DNA of 24,149 nucleotides from JACKCP01 sp051744925 (GCA_051744925.1 JBNJDM010000037.1:1-24149); one strand, 5' to 3'; shown: positions 1 through 8,311, numbered from the stretch's first letter. Numbers and translations are program-made. Notes: a model not told the origin generated them from the letters alone.

Positions 1-1
1 T

Positions 2-151
2 TTTCCTGTAATGTTTTTTTTAACAATCATGGTCTTTGTGGTAGGTTTCGGATTCCGCGACCAGGGCAGAATAAACAGATTTGAAGGATTTTTTTTACTT
101 ACTGTATATTTCTTATATCTTTTACTTCTTATATATCAGACAATCGGTTAA
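2..151 (+). CDS. Calcium/sodium antiporter-like membrane protein, C-terminal fragment
   Basis: An open frame enters from the left edge and stops at TAA 149-151; only the last 49 codons are present. The visible part has two hydrophobic stretches (PVMFFLTIMVFVVGFGF and FFLLTVYFLYLLLLIYQTIG) separated by a short charged loop with the pattern RINRFEG. This resembles the end of YrbG/CaxA-type calcium/sodium exchangers of the inner membrane, where an R-x-E-G motif precedes the last transmembrane helix. The family call rests only on this tail, so another polytopic membrane protein is possible. It lies 25 bp upstream of the DUF1499 lipoprotein gene on the same strand and could be cotranscribed with it. 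Confidence 0.6.
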   Translation, partial: FPVMFFLTIMVFVVGFGFRDQGRINRFEGFFLLTVYFLYLLLLIYQTIG

Positions 152-176
152 AAACCATAAATAGAAAGGAAATTAT

Positions 177-605
177 ATGCGAACTTTTACTTTTTTTATT
201 TTAATAATTATTACAACAGGATGTTCTCAGAAAATGGAAAATGATATATCAAAAAATTTTAATTTCAAATGCCCGGACTCTCCAAACTGTGTTTCTTCTG
301 TTGCCAAAGACGAAACCCACAAAATTGAGCCTTTAAAACTTGAAGGAAACACAGAAAAAGAAATAGAAAAAATAGAACAAATAATCAAAAATATGAAAAG
401 AAGTAAAATTGTGTTAAAAACCGACAAAAAACTTCATGCTGTATTCACATCTTTTTTGTTCAGATTTAAGGATGATCTGTTTTTTGAAGCTGATGAAGAC
501 AAAAAAATTATCAGGATTAAATCAGCTGCAAGAAGTGGGTATTACGATTTCGGAGTAAACAGAAAAAGGCTTGAAAAAATAAGAGATATTTTAAATGAAA
601 AATAA
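177..605 (+). CDS. DUF1499-family lipoprotein
   Basis: This 142-residue protein has a short hydrophobic signal ending in a lipobox (ITTGC, Cys16), so it should be a lipid-anchored envelope protein. After the anchor comes the DUF1499 hallmark CPDSPNCVSS (about residues 32-41). The C-terminal half (HAVFTSFLFRFKDDLFFEAD and IRIKSAARSGYYDFGVNRKR) matches the usual DUF1499 pattern of a beta strand followed by an SRxGxxDxGxNRxR-like segment. The biochemical function of DUF1499 is not established. The start is supported by AGAAAGGA upstream of ATG 177. The 3' end overlaps the tex start by 11 bp, which implies translational coupling, although the two proteins have no known functional link. The length is typical for the family. 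Confidence 0.85.
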   Translation: MRTFTFFILIIITTGCSQKMENDISKNFNFKCPDSPNCVSSVAKDETHKIEPLKLEGNTEKEIEKIEQIIKNMKRSKIVLKTDKKLHAVFTSFLFRFKDDLFFEADEDKKIIRIKSAARSGYYDFGVNRKRLEKIRDILNEK

Positions 606-2712
606 TATTACAAACAAAACCGCTGAAATTTTAAATATAGATAAAACCAAAATAACAGCAGTTGAAGAACTTCTTTCTCAAGGGTCTACAATAGCTTTTA
701 TAGCAAGATACAGAAAAGAAAAAACAGGTCTCCTTGATGAAGTAGATATAACAAGGATAAAAGAGACTCTGGAAGAGGTTGAAGCTCTTGAAAAAAGAAA
801 AGAAACTGTTTTAAAATCTTTAAAAGATCAGGATTTTTTATCAGAAGAACTTGAAAATAAAGTTAATAATTCAAAAGATCTTGCTGAACTTGAAGATATA
901 TACCTTCCGTATAAACCGAAAAAAAGAACTAAAGCATCTGTTGCAAAGGAAAAAGGGCTTTCTCCTCTGGCAGAAAAAATACTTTTTCAGTCAAAAGATT
1001 TTGAGCCTTTAAAAGAAGCTCAAAAATTTATAAATGTTGAAAAAGGCGTAAATTCAGCAGATGAAGCTATTGAAGGAGCTAAATTTATAATTGCTGAGAT
1101 TATTTCTGAAAACGCTGATTTAAGAGGAAAAATAAGAAATATTTTTATTAATGACTCTGTTCTTAAGTCCAAAGTTATAAAATCAAAGGAAAAAGAGGCT
1201 TTAAAATTCAAAGACTACTTCGATTTTGAAGAGCCTGTTTCAAAATCTCCGGGGCACAGAATCCTTGCAGTTTTCAGAGGAGATTCTCTCGGATTTTTAA
1301 GTATATCTGCAAGACCTGACAAATCAAAACCGCTTTCAATTCTAAAAAATTATTATCTTAAAAATTCACCATCTTCATACCTTGTTAAAGAAGCTGCTGA
1401 AGATGCCTGGAAAAGACTTATTCTTCCTTCAATGGAAACCGAACAGAAAAAAAGATTAAAAGAGGCAGCAGATATTGAAGCAATAGAAGTTTTTGCATCA
1501 AATCTTAAAGAATTATTAATGTCTCCTCCCCTTGGAAGAAAAAAAATTATGGCAATAGATCCGGGCTTAAGAACCGGGTGCAAGGGAGTTATACTCGATA
1601 ATAAAGGAGATCTTCTTGATAATTTTGTTGTATTTCCATTTGAAAAAAACAGAAAAAAAGCTTCAGAAGATATTATAAAGGAAAAGATTAAAAAATATAA
1701 AACAGAAGCTGTTGCAGTAGGTAACGGAACTGCAGGAAGAGAGACCGAAGCTTTTATAAAAGAACTCGGACTTAACATACCTGTAATTTTAACAGATGAA
1801 AGCGGGGCTTCTGTATATTCAGCATCCGAAACTGCAAGAGAGGAATTTCCTGACCATGATCTTACAGTCAGGGGAGCTGTTTCAATAGGAAGAAGGCTTA
1901 TGGATCCGCTTGCAGAGCTTGTAAAGATTGATCCGAAATCTATAGGAGTAGGCCAGTATCAGCACGATGTAGATCAGAAACTTCTTAAATCAAAACTTGA
2001 TAATGTAGTTATTTCCTGCGTGAATCAGGTCGGCGCAGATCTTAACCTTGCAAGCAAAGAGCTTATCTCTTATGTATCAGGACTTGGTCCTAAAATGGCA
2101 AAAGCAGTAATAGACTTTAGAACTGAAAACAAGGGCTTTAAAAAAAGAGAAGATCTTAAAAAAGTTCCAAAACTCGGACCTAAAACATTTGAACAATGCG
2201 CAGGTTTTTTAAGAATTAACAATGGTGACAACCCTCTTGATGCAAGTGCAGTACACCCTGAATCCTACAAAATTGTGGAAAAAATGGCAAAAGATCTTAA
2301 ATGCAGTGTATCAGATCTTATGAACGAGAAGGCTTTAAGAGATAAAATAGTGCCTGAGTCGTATATCACAGAAAAAACAGGGCTTCCTACATTAAAAGAT
2401 ATTATTGCAGAGCTTGCAAAACCGGGCCGCGATCCAAGGGATGAATTTGAAGCCTTTTCTTTTAAAGAGGGAATAAACTCCATATCAGATCTTTATGAGG
2501 GAATGAATCTTCCGGGCATAGTGACCAATGTTACAAAATTCGGCGCATTTGTTGATATAGGAGTTCATCAGGACGGACTTGTTCATATAAGCGAAATGGC
2601 TGACAGGTATATCAAAGATCCTTCTGAAGTGGTAAAAGTCAAGCAGAAAGTAAATGTAAAAGTTCTTTCAGTTGATGAAGACAGAAAACGAATCGGCTTA
2701 TCAATGAAATAA
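595..2712 (+). CDS. tex: Tex, RNA-binding transcription accessory protein
   Basis: This 705-residue cytoplasmic protein is homologous throughout to bacterial Tex (YhgF/YdcI), related to eukaryotic Spt6, which binds nucleic acid and affects transcription. Domains in order: an N-terminal helical Tex domain (AFIARYRKEKTGLLDEVDI, about 35-53); a YqgF/RNase H-like domain opening with IMAIDPGLRTGCKG (about 317-330); tandem helix-hairpin-helix motifs (SYVSGLGPKMAKAVIDFR and VPKLGPKTFEQCAGFLRI, about 490-545); and a C-terminal S1 domain (GIVTNVTKFGAFVDIGVHQD, about 640-705) that ends the protein. It is somewhat shorter than the roughly 770-785 residues of enterobacterial and Pseudomonas Tex and close to Gram-positive forms, with no long tail after S1. 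Its start lies inside the preceding DUF1499 gene. No clear terminator follows. Confidence 0.97.
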   Translation: MKNNITNKTAEILNIDKTKITAVEELLSQGSTIAFIARYRKEKTGLLDEVDITRIKETLEEVEALEKRKETVLKSLKDQDFLSEELENKVNNSKDLAELEDIYLPYKPKKRTKASVAKEKGLSPLAEKILFQSKDFEPLKEAQKFINVEKGVNSADEAIEGAKFIIAEIISENADLRGKIRNIFINDSVLKSKVIKSKEKEALKFKDYFDFEEPVSKSPGHRILAVFRGDSLGFLSISARPDKSKPLSILKNYYLKNSPSSYLVKEAAEDAWKRLILPSMETEQKKRLKEAADIEAIEVFASNLKELLMSPPLGRKKIMAIDPGLRTGCKGVILDNKGDLLDNFVVFPFEKNRKKASEDIIKEKIKKYKTEAVAVGNGTAGRETEAFIKELGLNIPVILTDESGASVYSASETAREEFPDHDLTVRGAVSIGRRLMDPLAELVKIDPKSIGVGQYQHDVDQKLLKSKLDNVVISCVNQVGADLNLASKELISYVSGLGPKMAKAVIDFRTENKGFKKREDLKKVPKLGPKTFEQCAGFLRINNGDNPLDASAVHPESYKIVEKMAKDLKCSVSDLMNEKALRDKIVPESYITEKTGLPTLKDIIAELAKPGRDPRDEFEAFSFKEGINSISDLYEGMNLPGIVTNVTKFGAFVDIGVHQDGLVHISEMADRYIKDPSEVVKVKQKVNVKVLSVDEDRKRIGLSMK

Positions 2713-2751
2713 TTTTTTATTCAGCCGTAACTCTTCAGCTTAAAAATGAAG

Positions 2752-2782
2752 AAATCTCACAGAGGCACAGGGGCACAGAAAA
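2752..2782 (+). repeat. Left arm of an inverted repeat, GAGGCACAG type
   Basis: The arm contains the internally duplicated unit CACAGAGGCACAGGGGCACA. It is the near-perfect inverse of 3091-3124, differing at a few positions and by small length changes. Motifs of the form CAGAGGCACAGAGGCACAG are, to my knowledge, common intergenic repeats in several bacterial phyla; their function is unknown. Confidence 0.75.
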
Positions 2783-2876
2783 TCATGGATTAGTTCTAAT
2801 ACTTGTTTATATTTATACTGGTTCTTAAAAAGCAAAGAATTAAGTTTTTTTATTTATCCTGGTTAAAATATATTTA

Positions 2877-3005
2877 GTATTTGGCTAAAAACCAGATTTT
2901 TTTGTTCAGTTCAAGGCAGATGAAAAATTTAACCGCAGGAATACTGGAGTATTTTGAGGATTAAATTTTGATTCTAAAGCAATACTGGACAAAAAGGGCG
3001 TTTTC
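2877..3005 (+). repeat. Dispersed intergenic repeat, copy A
   Basis: About 130 bp match the reverse complement of 23755-23890 near the other end of the window. The best block is 2915-2973, containing GGCAGATGAAAAATTTAACC, a small palindrome (AATACTGGAGTATT) and TTTTGAGGATTAAA. In that block I count three substitutions and one single-base indel against copy B. Both ends match more loosely (TTTGTTCAGTT on the left, ACAAAAAGGGCGTTTTC on the right). No coding potential is seen. The sequence alone does not show whether it is a mobile miniature element, a regulatory RNA or a protein-binding repeat. Confidence 0.85.
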
Positions 3006-3077
3006 TTCCGTAGAGAGTTTAATTTAATTCAACATGCAACTTTAAAAAAATTATTTGTGCAGATTTTTAAAATTATG

Positions 3078-3090
3078 GCGCCGTAGGCGC
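3078..3090. repeat. GC-rich hairpin GCGCC-GTA-GGCGC
   Basis: A perfect 5-bp GC stem with a three-base loop stands out in AT-rich surroundings and lies directly beside the right arm of the outer inverted repeat. No U-run follows on either strand, so it is not an ordinary intrinsic terminator. It is probably part of the same repeat element. Confidence 0.55.
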
Positions 3091-3124
3091 ATTTCTCTGT
3101 GCCTCCGTGCCTCCGTGAGAGTTT
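3091..3124 (-). repeat. Right arm of an inverted repeat, GAGGCACAG type
   Basis: Read on the minus strand this arm contains CACGGAGGCACGGAGGCACA, again a tandem doubling of a 9-bp unit, and pairs with the left arm at 2752-2782. The two arms bracket about 370 bp that include repeat copy A. Confidence 0.75.
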
Positions 3125-3157
3125 AAAAAAAATCAGCTGAGTAAATACGTTCAGCCT

Positions 3158-3973
3158 TTATTTAAGATATTCTTTTAAAAGTTCCTGGTCTGCACCTTCA
3201 ACAATCCAGTCTCCGTTTCCTTCAATTATAAACGGGACAAAATTAAGGTCAGCTTTTTCAAAAAATTTTTCCTGTTTTTCAAAAAGTTCTTCTGCATTTA
3301 CACATATGTAAGGTTCTGAATCATATTCCATTTCAAGATATTCATTAATTCCGAAATTTTTACATACAGCTTTAAAAGCCATATCTTTACTTTTATCGCC
3401 GAGAACAGGATAGATGATTGCTTTTACATTCAGTTTTTTTTCTTTGGAAACTTTTTTAAGATATTGTAACAAAGATTCACAGTATCCGCACAAAGGGTCT
3501 GTTATAAAAAAAACTGAATCTTCATAATCTTTTGCACCGAATTCAAAGGATACAAAATCATTAAGTTTTGAAATATTTTCTGTAAGAAAAGAGTGTCTTT
3601 CTTTCATTAAAGCTTTTTCCTTTTCATGGTAAGCTTTGGTCTCTTTTTCAATCTTTTTGGACAAATCGGAAAAACTCTCTTTTGTAACAATTGTATTATT
3701 TTTATACATATCTCCTGATATGAAGTAATCATTACCGCAGTAAAGGAAAACAGGCTGCCCGCTTACCACAAGAAGGGTTTCGCAAAGATTTCCTGTCTCC
3801 TGCTTATTTATTATTCTGGCCTCTTCGGGAAACTCTGCATGATGTCTGAGCCAGTCCATATCAATATTGCTGCATATATTTTTTGAACGGCATCCTGACA
3901 GGCCTGAAACAATTAATAAAAAAACAAACAAACAGATTTTATACTTACTCAGCGCCGCTAAAACGGTACTCAT
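3158..3973 (-). CDS. DsbC/DsbG-like thiol-disulfide isomerase lipoprotein
   Basis: With this start the protein has 271 residues: a signal segment ending in a lipobox (LSGC, Cys28), a small domain resembling the DsbC dimerisation region (GQPVFLYCGNDYFISGDMY), a charged helical linker, and a thioredoxin fold with the active site CGYC (Cys162/Cys165, in FFITDPLCGYCESL). Val-Pro at 246-247 fits the cis-proline loop. Two later cysteines (204 and 224) could form the structural disulfide known in DsbC, whose active site is also CGYC. It probably rearranges or reduces disulfides in exported proteins from a lipid anchor. An in-frame ATG seven codons upstream (3994) has no ribosome site, whereas ATG 3973 has AAAAGAGA upstream, so I prefer 3973. 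The start lies inside the preceding gene, implying translational coupling. Confidence 0.8.
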   Translation of the reverse strand: MSTVLAALSKYKICLFVFLLIVSGLSGCRSKNICSNIDMDWLRHHAEFPEEARIINKQETGNLCETLLVVSGQPVFLYCGNDYFISGDMYKNNTIVTKESFSDLSKKIEKETKAYHEKEKALMKERHSFLTENISKLNDFVSFEFGAKDYEDSVFFITDPLCGYCESLLQYLKKVSKEKKLNVKAIIYPVLGDKSKDMAFKAVCKNFGINEYLEMEYDSEPYICVNAEELFEKQEKFFEKADLNFVPFIIEGNGDWIVEGADQELLKEYLK

Positions 3974-4799
3974 AATCGTATTCTCTTTTCTCATAAATTT
4001 TTGCGGGTATATCTTCGCCTTTATCAGTTTTTTTATTGAAATAGAGTGTCCGCTCCATTGTCTGTGAATAAATATTCATTGTATCAGGGTCTGTGTAAAC
4101 AACTGCATTCCCCTTTATAAAAGGCCTTTTATCATCTTCATTTTCATAATTTATAACTATTTTTACACAGTCTTTTTTATTAAATTTTTCATTTAAAAAA
4201 AACCGGGTTACAACATTAAAACTTACAGGATCTGTTTGTTCAAAGTTAAGCTTTTCCTTTCTCTCCCACTTTTCTTTGTGAGTTACTGTTTTGCCTGCAT
4301 AACTGCCGGTTTTTTGGGCCCACTCAAACTCTGCTTTCTGCTCCATTTTCTCTTTATTAAAAATCCTGGATATCTGAGATGCAAATTCTTCAGTAAAGTT
4401 TTCATAAAAAAGCTTTTTTATTTCATCATAACCTGACAAGCCCTGGAATTTACCTTTTTCATCAATTTTATAAATAACAGGTGATTCTTTTAAAATATCA
4501 AAAACAGGGTTTTCCACAGGTTCATTATCGAGTTTAAATTTTATATCAAGCGGCTGGACAACAAGGTTAAATCCGTTTTGAGTTTTATTATAAATAACCC
4601 TTGTTTCTACAACCGATTTTTCTGACTTGATTGTTTCTTTGTTTACAATCTCTTTTTTAACAGCTTCAGTATTTTCAATCATTACTGTTTTGTTTTCAGG
4701 CCTGAAATTAAAGGTTACTTCTTCTGAGGCAGATACAGAGCATATCTGCAAATTCAGAAAAAAAAGAGTAAAAAAACTTATGATAATTGTATGTTTCAT
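3945..4799 (-). CDS. Secreted protein of unknown function
   Basis: I do not recognise this 284-residue protein. It starts with a clear signal peptide (about residues 1-25, ending near SVSASEE) and has no lipobox at the expected place. The rest alternates short hydrophobic and charged stretches in a way that suggests an all-beta fold, with many Lys and Glu residues. Segments such as KFKLDNEPVENPVFDIL and a late YTDPDTMNIYSQTM look like strands of a lipid-binding or immunoglobulin-like sandwich, but no motif decides this. AGGA seven bases before ATG 4799 supports the start. It sits 95 bp downstream of the acylase gene and overlaps the DsbC-like gene, so the three form a likely operon of exported proteins. 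Confidence 0.7.
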   Translation of the reverse strand: MKHTIIISFFTLFFLNLQICSVSASEEVTFNFRPENKTVMIENTEAVKKEIVNKETIKSEKSVVETRVIYNKTQNGFNLVVQPLDIKFKLDNEPVENPVFDILKESPVIYKIDEKGKFQGLSGYDEIKKLFYENFTEEFASQISRIFNKEKMEQKAEFEWAQKTGSYAGKTVTHKEKWERKEKLNFEQTDPVSFNVVTRFFLNEKFNKKDCVKIVINYENEDDKRPFIKGNAVVYTDPDTMNIYSQTMERTLYFNKKTDKGEDIPAKIYEKREYDYEYRFSGAE

Positions 4800-4894
4800 T
4801 TAATATTCCTAAAAATGGTTCATAAAAAATTCTGACTTTAAAACCTCCAACTATATATTCATACATTCTCAAAGTCAAAAAGCATCTGAAAAAA

Positions 4895-7402
4895 TCAGGG
4901 AGTTAATACAAAACTTTTTTCATAAACTTTTTCTATATTTTCTTCTTTAAAAGGAAAATTCATATACTCTCCTTTACGCCAGAGTTTTATTCCGTCATCA
5001 TAATGAGGGCTTGAAGGATGACCTGACTGTCCTGTTGAATTAACCCCGTAAAAAGGTTCATCCTTTGAAAAATCTGCGATAATTCTCATTGAAGGAATCA
5101 TCCATACATCAAACCCTTTTGAAGGTGCATTTGCTGAGACATTTACAGTACCGGTATCACCAGAGGCAGGATAAGGTCCTCTGTTAAAATAATCAGAAAG
5201 AAAGTTCATCCCTGTTTTTTTGAAAAAACTGAGATGCTCTGACATTTTTGAAGTCTCTGTTTCAAAGTAATATTTATGCAGATCCCCCCATTTCCAGGAG
5301 TTCATGTCTTCTCCGAGTTTTTCTTCAAGAAATGTGTATGTATCTGCCATGGCTTCGGCAATAATCTGATACTTTGATTCTTTTTTTTGAGTTTTAATAT
5401 CATCAAAAAAAGGGCTTGAATCTCTTTGGAGAAGATGGTCATGAATAGGTGAATAATTATAATATTCATTTTCAGCCATAGACTTCCACTGGGGACTGTC
5501 TGCAGGCCCGAGTTCATCAAAAAATATCTTTTTTGAAGCACAGTGAAGAAAAGCACCGTATACTGCCGCCTCCATTGAATCTTTATCCATTTGTCCGTCA
5601 AAGGAAGAAAGAATATTAAGTATCTTTTTTGAATGCGATTTTTCAGGTTCAGACATATTGAAAATAACAAGTTCAAGTTTTGAATTAAAAGGAGAAAATA
5701 TGCCAGAACTTCTGAGTCTTGAAGGAAGAGATGTTTTAACATCCATATGCATTTTTTTCATTTTATCAAAATCATTTCCTCCGTATTCAAGCATCTCTTT
5801 TATTCTTAAAAACCTGTCAGGATAATACCAGGAAGATGAAAGAACATGTTCAAAATCTTTTGGTACAGTTCTGTGGTTTGCTGTTATAAGATACCCTTTT
5901 TCAGGGTTAAAGGATGAAGGAAATTCTTCATTGGAAAGATAACCTTTCCACCCGTATTCACCTGTCCAGCCAGGAGAGGGAAAAAGACCTCTGCCTTTTT
6001 TTCTTAAAGGATAAACCCCTGTTACCTGCCATCCGATATTATCTTTGTCTGCAAAAACAAGATTAAGAGAAATTGTTTTTATCTCTTTTATATATTTTTG
6101 TGCTTCTTCTGCTGTTTTTGAGCGATTTAGCATGTAAAACTGTTTTAATGTATCATCTTTTTCAATAAAAGGAGTTGAAAGAGACAGGGCATACGACATA
6201 TCACCTGACACAGGCTGGAGCTCATAAACTCTCTTGTTTTTAAAAGTATGATTTATCAAAGGGCCGTGAATTGTTTCATGAACCGTCATTTCATAAACAT
6301 CACCTCCTTTTGTCAGGAATTTTTCCTTTCTTTCCTTTGTTCTAATCCATTCGTCTTTGTATAAATAATGAAGTTTTCCGTTTATTTTTTTGATTTTTTC
6401 CACAAAAATATCCTGATTATCTGCCATAACCATTGTCATGCCCCAGGCGACATTGTTATTAAACCCTGCAACTATTGCAGGAAGACCAACACCTGCAACA
6501 CCTGCTGCATCAAATCCGGGGGCTCTTAAATGTTTCATATTCCACATACCAGGAAGTGAAATCGGAAGATGGGTATCATTGGCAAGCAAGGATTTTTTAT
6601 TTTGCGAGGCTTTGCCGGAAACAGCCCAGTTATTGGATGCTGCAATCTGTTTTATTCCCATATCTTTCATAAGTGTTGAAACTTTTTTAAGATTGTAGAA
6701 TATATTTTCATCCAGACTTTTTTCTATTTCGTAAAGCTTTTCAACCTCTTTAAAAGGTAATTTTTCATCAGGATAAACAGGAAAAAGATATGGAATTTTA
6801 TCTGTTTTAACTTTTTCCATAAAATGAAGTGCTGTTATTTCTTCATGAAAATTAAGAGATAAGGCAAAATTAAGAAGAACAAATACACAAGCAGAATCAT
6901 AGGGAGTCCATTTTTCTGGTGTATATCCTGAAAGTTTTAAATTGGGCCCAAAGTTATTTTTATTTCTTTTTATATATTCATTTACTCCCCTGCTGTACAA
7001 TTCAAGGGCATTTAAAAGCTCTTCTCCGCTCCCTTCAAGAATAGATTCTGCTTTTTTTCTGAAATTCAGGCTACGCATAAAAAGATCAAGATCAATAAAA
7101 GCCTTACCTCCCATTTCAGCAAGTCTGCCCTGTGATGTAAGTTTAAGCGAAATCATCTGCGAAAGCCTGTCAGCAGCATCAATATAACCACATGCAAATG
7201 CCAGATCATTAATATTCTGAGCCTGAATAAGCGGAACGCCGTAACTGTTACGCTTTATTGTAACCCTGTTTTCAAGATCTCTGAAATTACCCTGATCTTC
7301 ATTTTCAAACACAGATTTTTTAAACTGGTTTGTTATAAGAGCTGAACAGCCTGTAAAAATAAAGCAAATTAAAACAGAAAAACATAAAACTGATTTTCTC
7401 AT
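4895..7402 (-). CDS. Penicillin-acylase-family N-terminal nucleophile hydrolase, lipoprotein
   Basis: This 835-residue protein belongs to the penicillin amidase family, which includes acylases of beta-lactams, N-acyl-homoserine lactones and other amides. The precursor cleaves itself to free a catalytic Ser at the start of the beta chain. Here that Ser is most likely Ser256 in ASNNWAVSG, matching the classical SNxWxxxG. The alpha part carries the usual VTIKRNSYGVPLIQAQN start and the YSRGVNEYI region; the beta part carries LLANDTHLPISLPGMW and LITANHRTVP. A signal with lipobox FTGC (Cys19) predicts lipid anchoring rather than a free periplasmic enzyme. AGGAG seven bases upstream supports the start. 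The substrate cannot be read from sequence; quorum-signal or fatty-acyl amides are as plausible as antibiotics. Confidence 0.92.
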   Translation of the reverse strand: MRKSVLCFSVLICFIFTGCSALITNQFKKSVFENEDQGNFRDLENRVTIKRNSYGVPLIQAQNINDLAFACGYIDAADRLSQMISLKLTSQGRLAEMGGKAFIDLDLFMRSLNFRKKAESILEGSGEELLNALELYSRGVNEYIKRNKNNFGPNLKLSGYTPEKWTPYDSACVFVLLNFALSLNFHEEITALHFMEKVKTDKIPYLFPVYPDEKLPFKEVEKLYEIEKSLDENIFYNLKKVSTLMKDMGIKQIAASNNWAVSGKASQNKKSLLANDTHLPISLPGMWNMKHLRAPGFDAAGVAGVGLPAIVAGFNNNVAWGMTMVMADNQDIFVEKIKKINGKLHYLYKDEWIRTKERKEKFLTKGGDVYEMTVHETIHGPLINHTFKNKRVYELQPVSGDMSYALSLSTPFIEKDDTLKQFYMLNRSKTAEEAQKYIKEIKTISLNLVFADKDNIGWQVTGVYPLRKKGRGLFPSPGWTGEYGWKGYLSNEEFPSSFNPEKGYLITANHRTVPKDFEHVLSSSWYYPDRFLRIKEMLEYGGNDFDKMKKMHMDVKTSLPSRLRSSGIFSPFNSKLELVIFNMSEPEKSHSKKILNILSSFDGQMDKDSMEAAVYGAFLHCASKKIFFDELGPADSPQWKSMAENEYYNYSPIHDHLLQRDSSPFFDDIKTQKKESKYQIIAEAMADTYTFLEEKLGEDMNSWKWGDLHKYYFETETSKMSEHLSFFKKTGMNFLSDYFNRGPYPASGDTGTVNVSANAPSKGFDVWMIPSMRIIADFSKDEPFYGVNSTGQSGHPSSPHYDDGIKLWRKGEYMNFPFKEENIEKVYEKSFVLTP

Positions 7403-7671
7403 TGTTTTCTCCTGATTTTTATAATCACTGATAATTTTATTATATTTTTTTGCGGTATATGATTGATTCCAATATATCAGAGTTGCGCATAACAGTAACT
7501 TTCATTTTAAACTTTAAAAAACAATTTAAAGAAAAGCAAGATTACTTATTATTCGATTTTTTTGTTTTAATTCCTGAACTTAAATTTTATATTCCATTTA
7601 GATAAACTTTGTTTTATTATAAATTCGTTGTTTTCCTAAAACATATTCAAAAACTTATAAAAGGTGAATAA
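7403..7671. other. Divergent intergenic region
   Basis: These 269 very AT-rich bases lie between the divergent acylase and YtfJ-type genes and must hold both promoters. I see no convincing operator, RNA or repeat. Many hexamers resemble -10 boxes, so none is singled out. Confidence 0.5.
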
Positions 7672-8283
7672 ATGAAAAATTTTATTTTTGTTGTCCAGGT
7701 GTTATTATTAATCTCTTTTTTTTCAAATGCTTATGCTGAAGAAATAAAAACAGGAGAAAAACTGCCTGAAATAACAATAAAAGAAAAAGGAATCATGACT
7801 TTTGATTATGAAATAAAAAACAATAAAATGATCTACCCCGAAGACATAGAAATAAACTACAGACCATGGTCTACATCAGAGCTTGAAGGAAAAGTTTCAA
7901 CAATATATCATCTTGCTGCACGAATGGGTATTGAAGATATAAATCAGCCATATATTGATGCACTTATTAAAGCTGATTTACCTGACAAACTCCCTGATTC
8001 AGATTACAAAACAACAACTATACTAAACCTTGACGATGCTGCCTGGGGAACTTCAGGTCTTGCCTCATCAAAATTTACCAAAAGCCAGGAAGAATTTCCT
8101 TATGCATATTATGTTGCCGATAATAACGGCACAGCAGCTGAAACCTGGAATCTTGAGAAAAAAAACACAGCAGTTATAGTAATAGACAAGTCAAACAAGG
8201 TCTTGTTTTTCAAAGAAGGTAAACTTGACGATGAAGATATTAAAACTGCTGTATCCAGAATAAAAGAGGCTCTTAAAGATTAA
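7672..8283 (+). CDS. YtfJ-family periplasmic protein
   Basis: The 203-residue product has a signal peptide (about 1-22, NAYA before EE) and then matches the YtfJ family. GEKLPEITIKEKG opens the mature part; NLDDAAWGTSGLASSKF and a late TAVIVIDKSNKVLFFKEGKL are typical conserved blocks. The fold is probably thioredoxin-like (HLAARMGIEDINQPYIDAL replaces the CxxC region), but no redox cysteine pair is present; indeed the mature protein shows no Cys. The function of YtfJ proteins is not known. AAAAGGTGA precedes ATG 7672. It is a single-gene unit, divergent from the acylase operon and convergent with thiE, with 28 bp between stop codons. Confidence 0.85.
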   Translation: MKNFIFVVQVLLLISFFSNAYAEEIKTGEKLPEITIKEKGIMTFDYEIKNNKMIYPEDIEINYRPWSTSELEGKVSTIYHLAARMGIEDINQPYIDALIKADLPDKLPDSDYKTTTILNLDDAAWGTSGLASSKFTKSQEEFPYAYYVADNNGTAAETWNLEKKNTAVIVIDKSNKVLFFKEGKLDDEDIKTAVSRIKEALKD

Positions 8284-8311
8284 AAATATTTTTACTCTAT
8301 GCATAATAAAC

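Larger units (their letters stand above)
2713..3157. other. Gene-free intergenic stretch with nested repeats
   Basis: These 445 bp separate tex (plus) from the DsbC-like gene (minus), whose 3' ends converge. No credible reading frame is present on either strand. The stretch holds an outer inverted repeat pair (2752-2782 and 3091-3124), an inner copy of a dispersed repeat (2877-3005), and a short GC hairpin (3078-3090) next to the right arm. No obvious U-tailed terminator was found for tex. Confidence 0.8.

Noticed and set aside
2730..2752. CTTCA/TGAAG hairpin after tex as a terminator.
   Set aside because: No T-run follows on either strand and the stem is five pairs with a nine-base loop.
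5302..5742. 146-codon minus-strand open frame inside the acylase gene.
   Set aside because: It lies in another frame of a well-supported gene and its product shows no domain or ribosome site.
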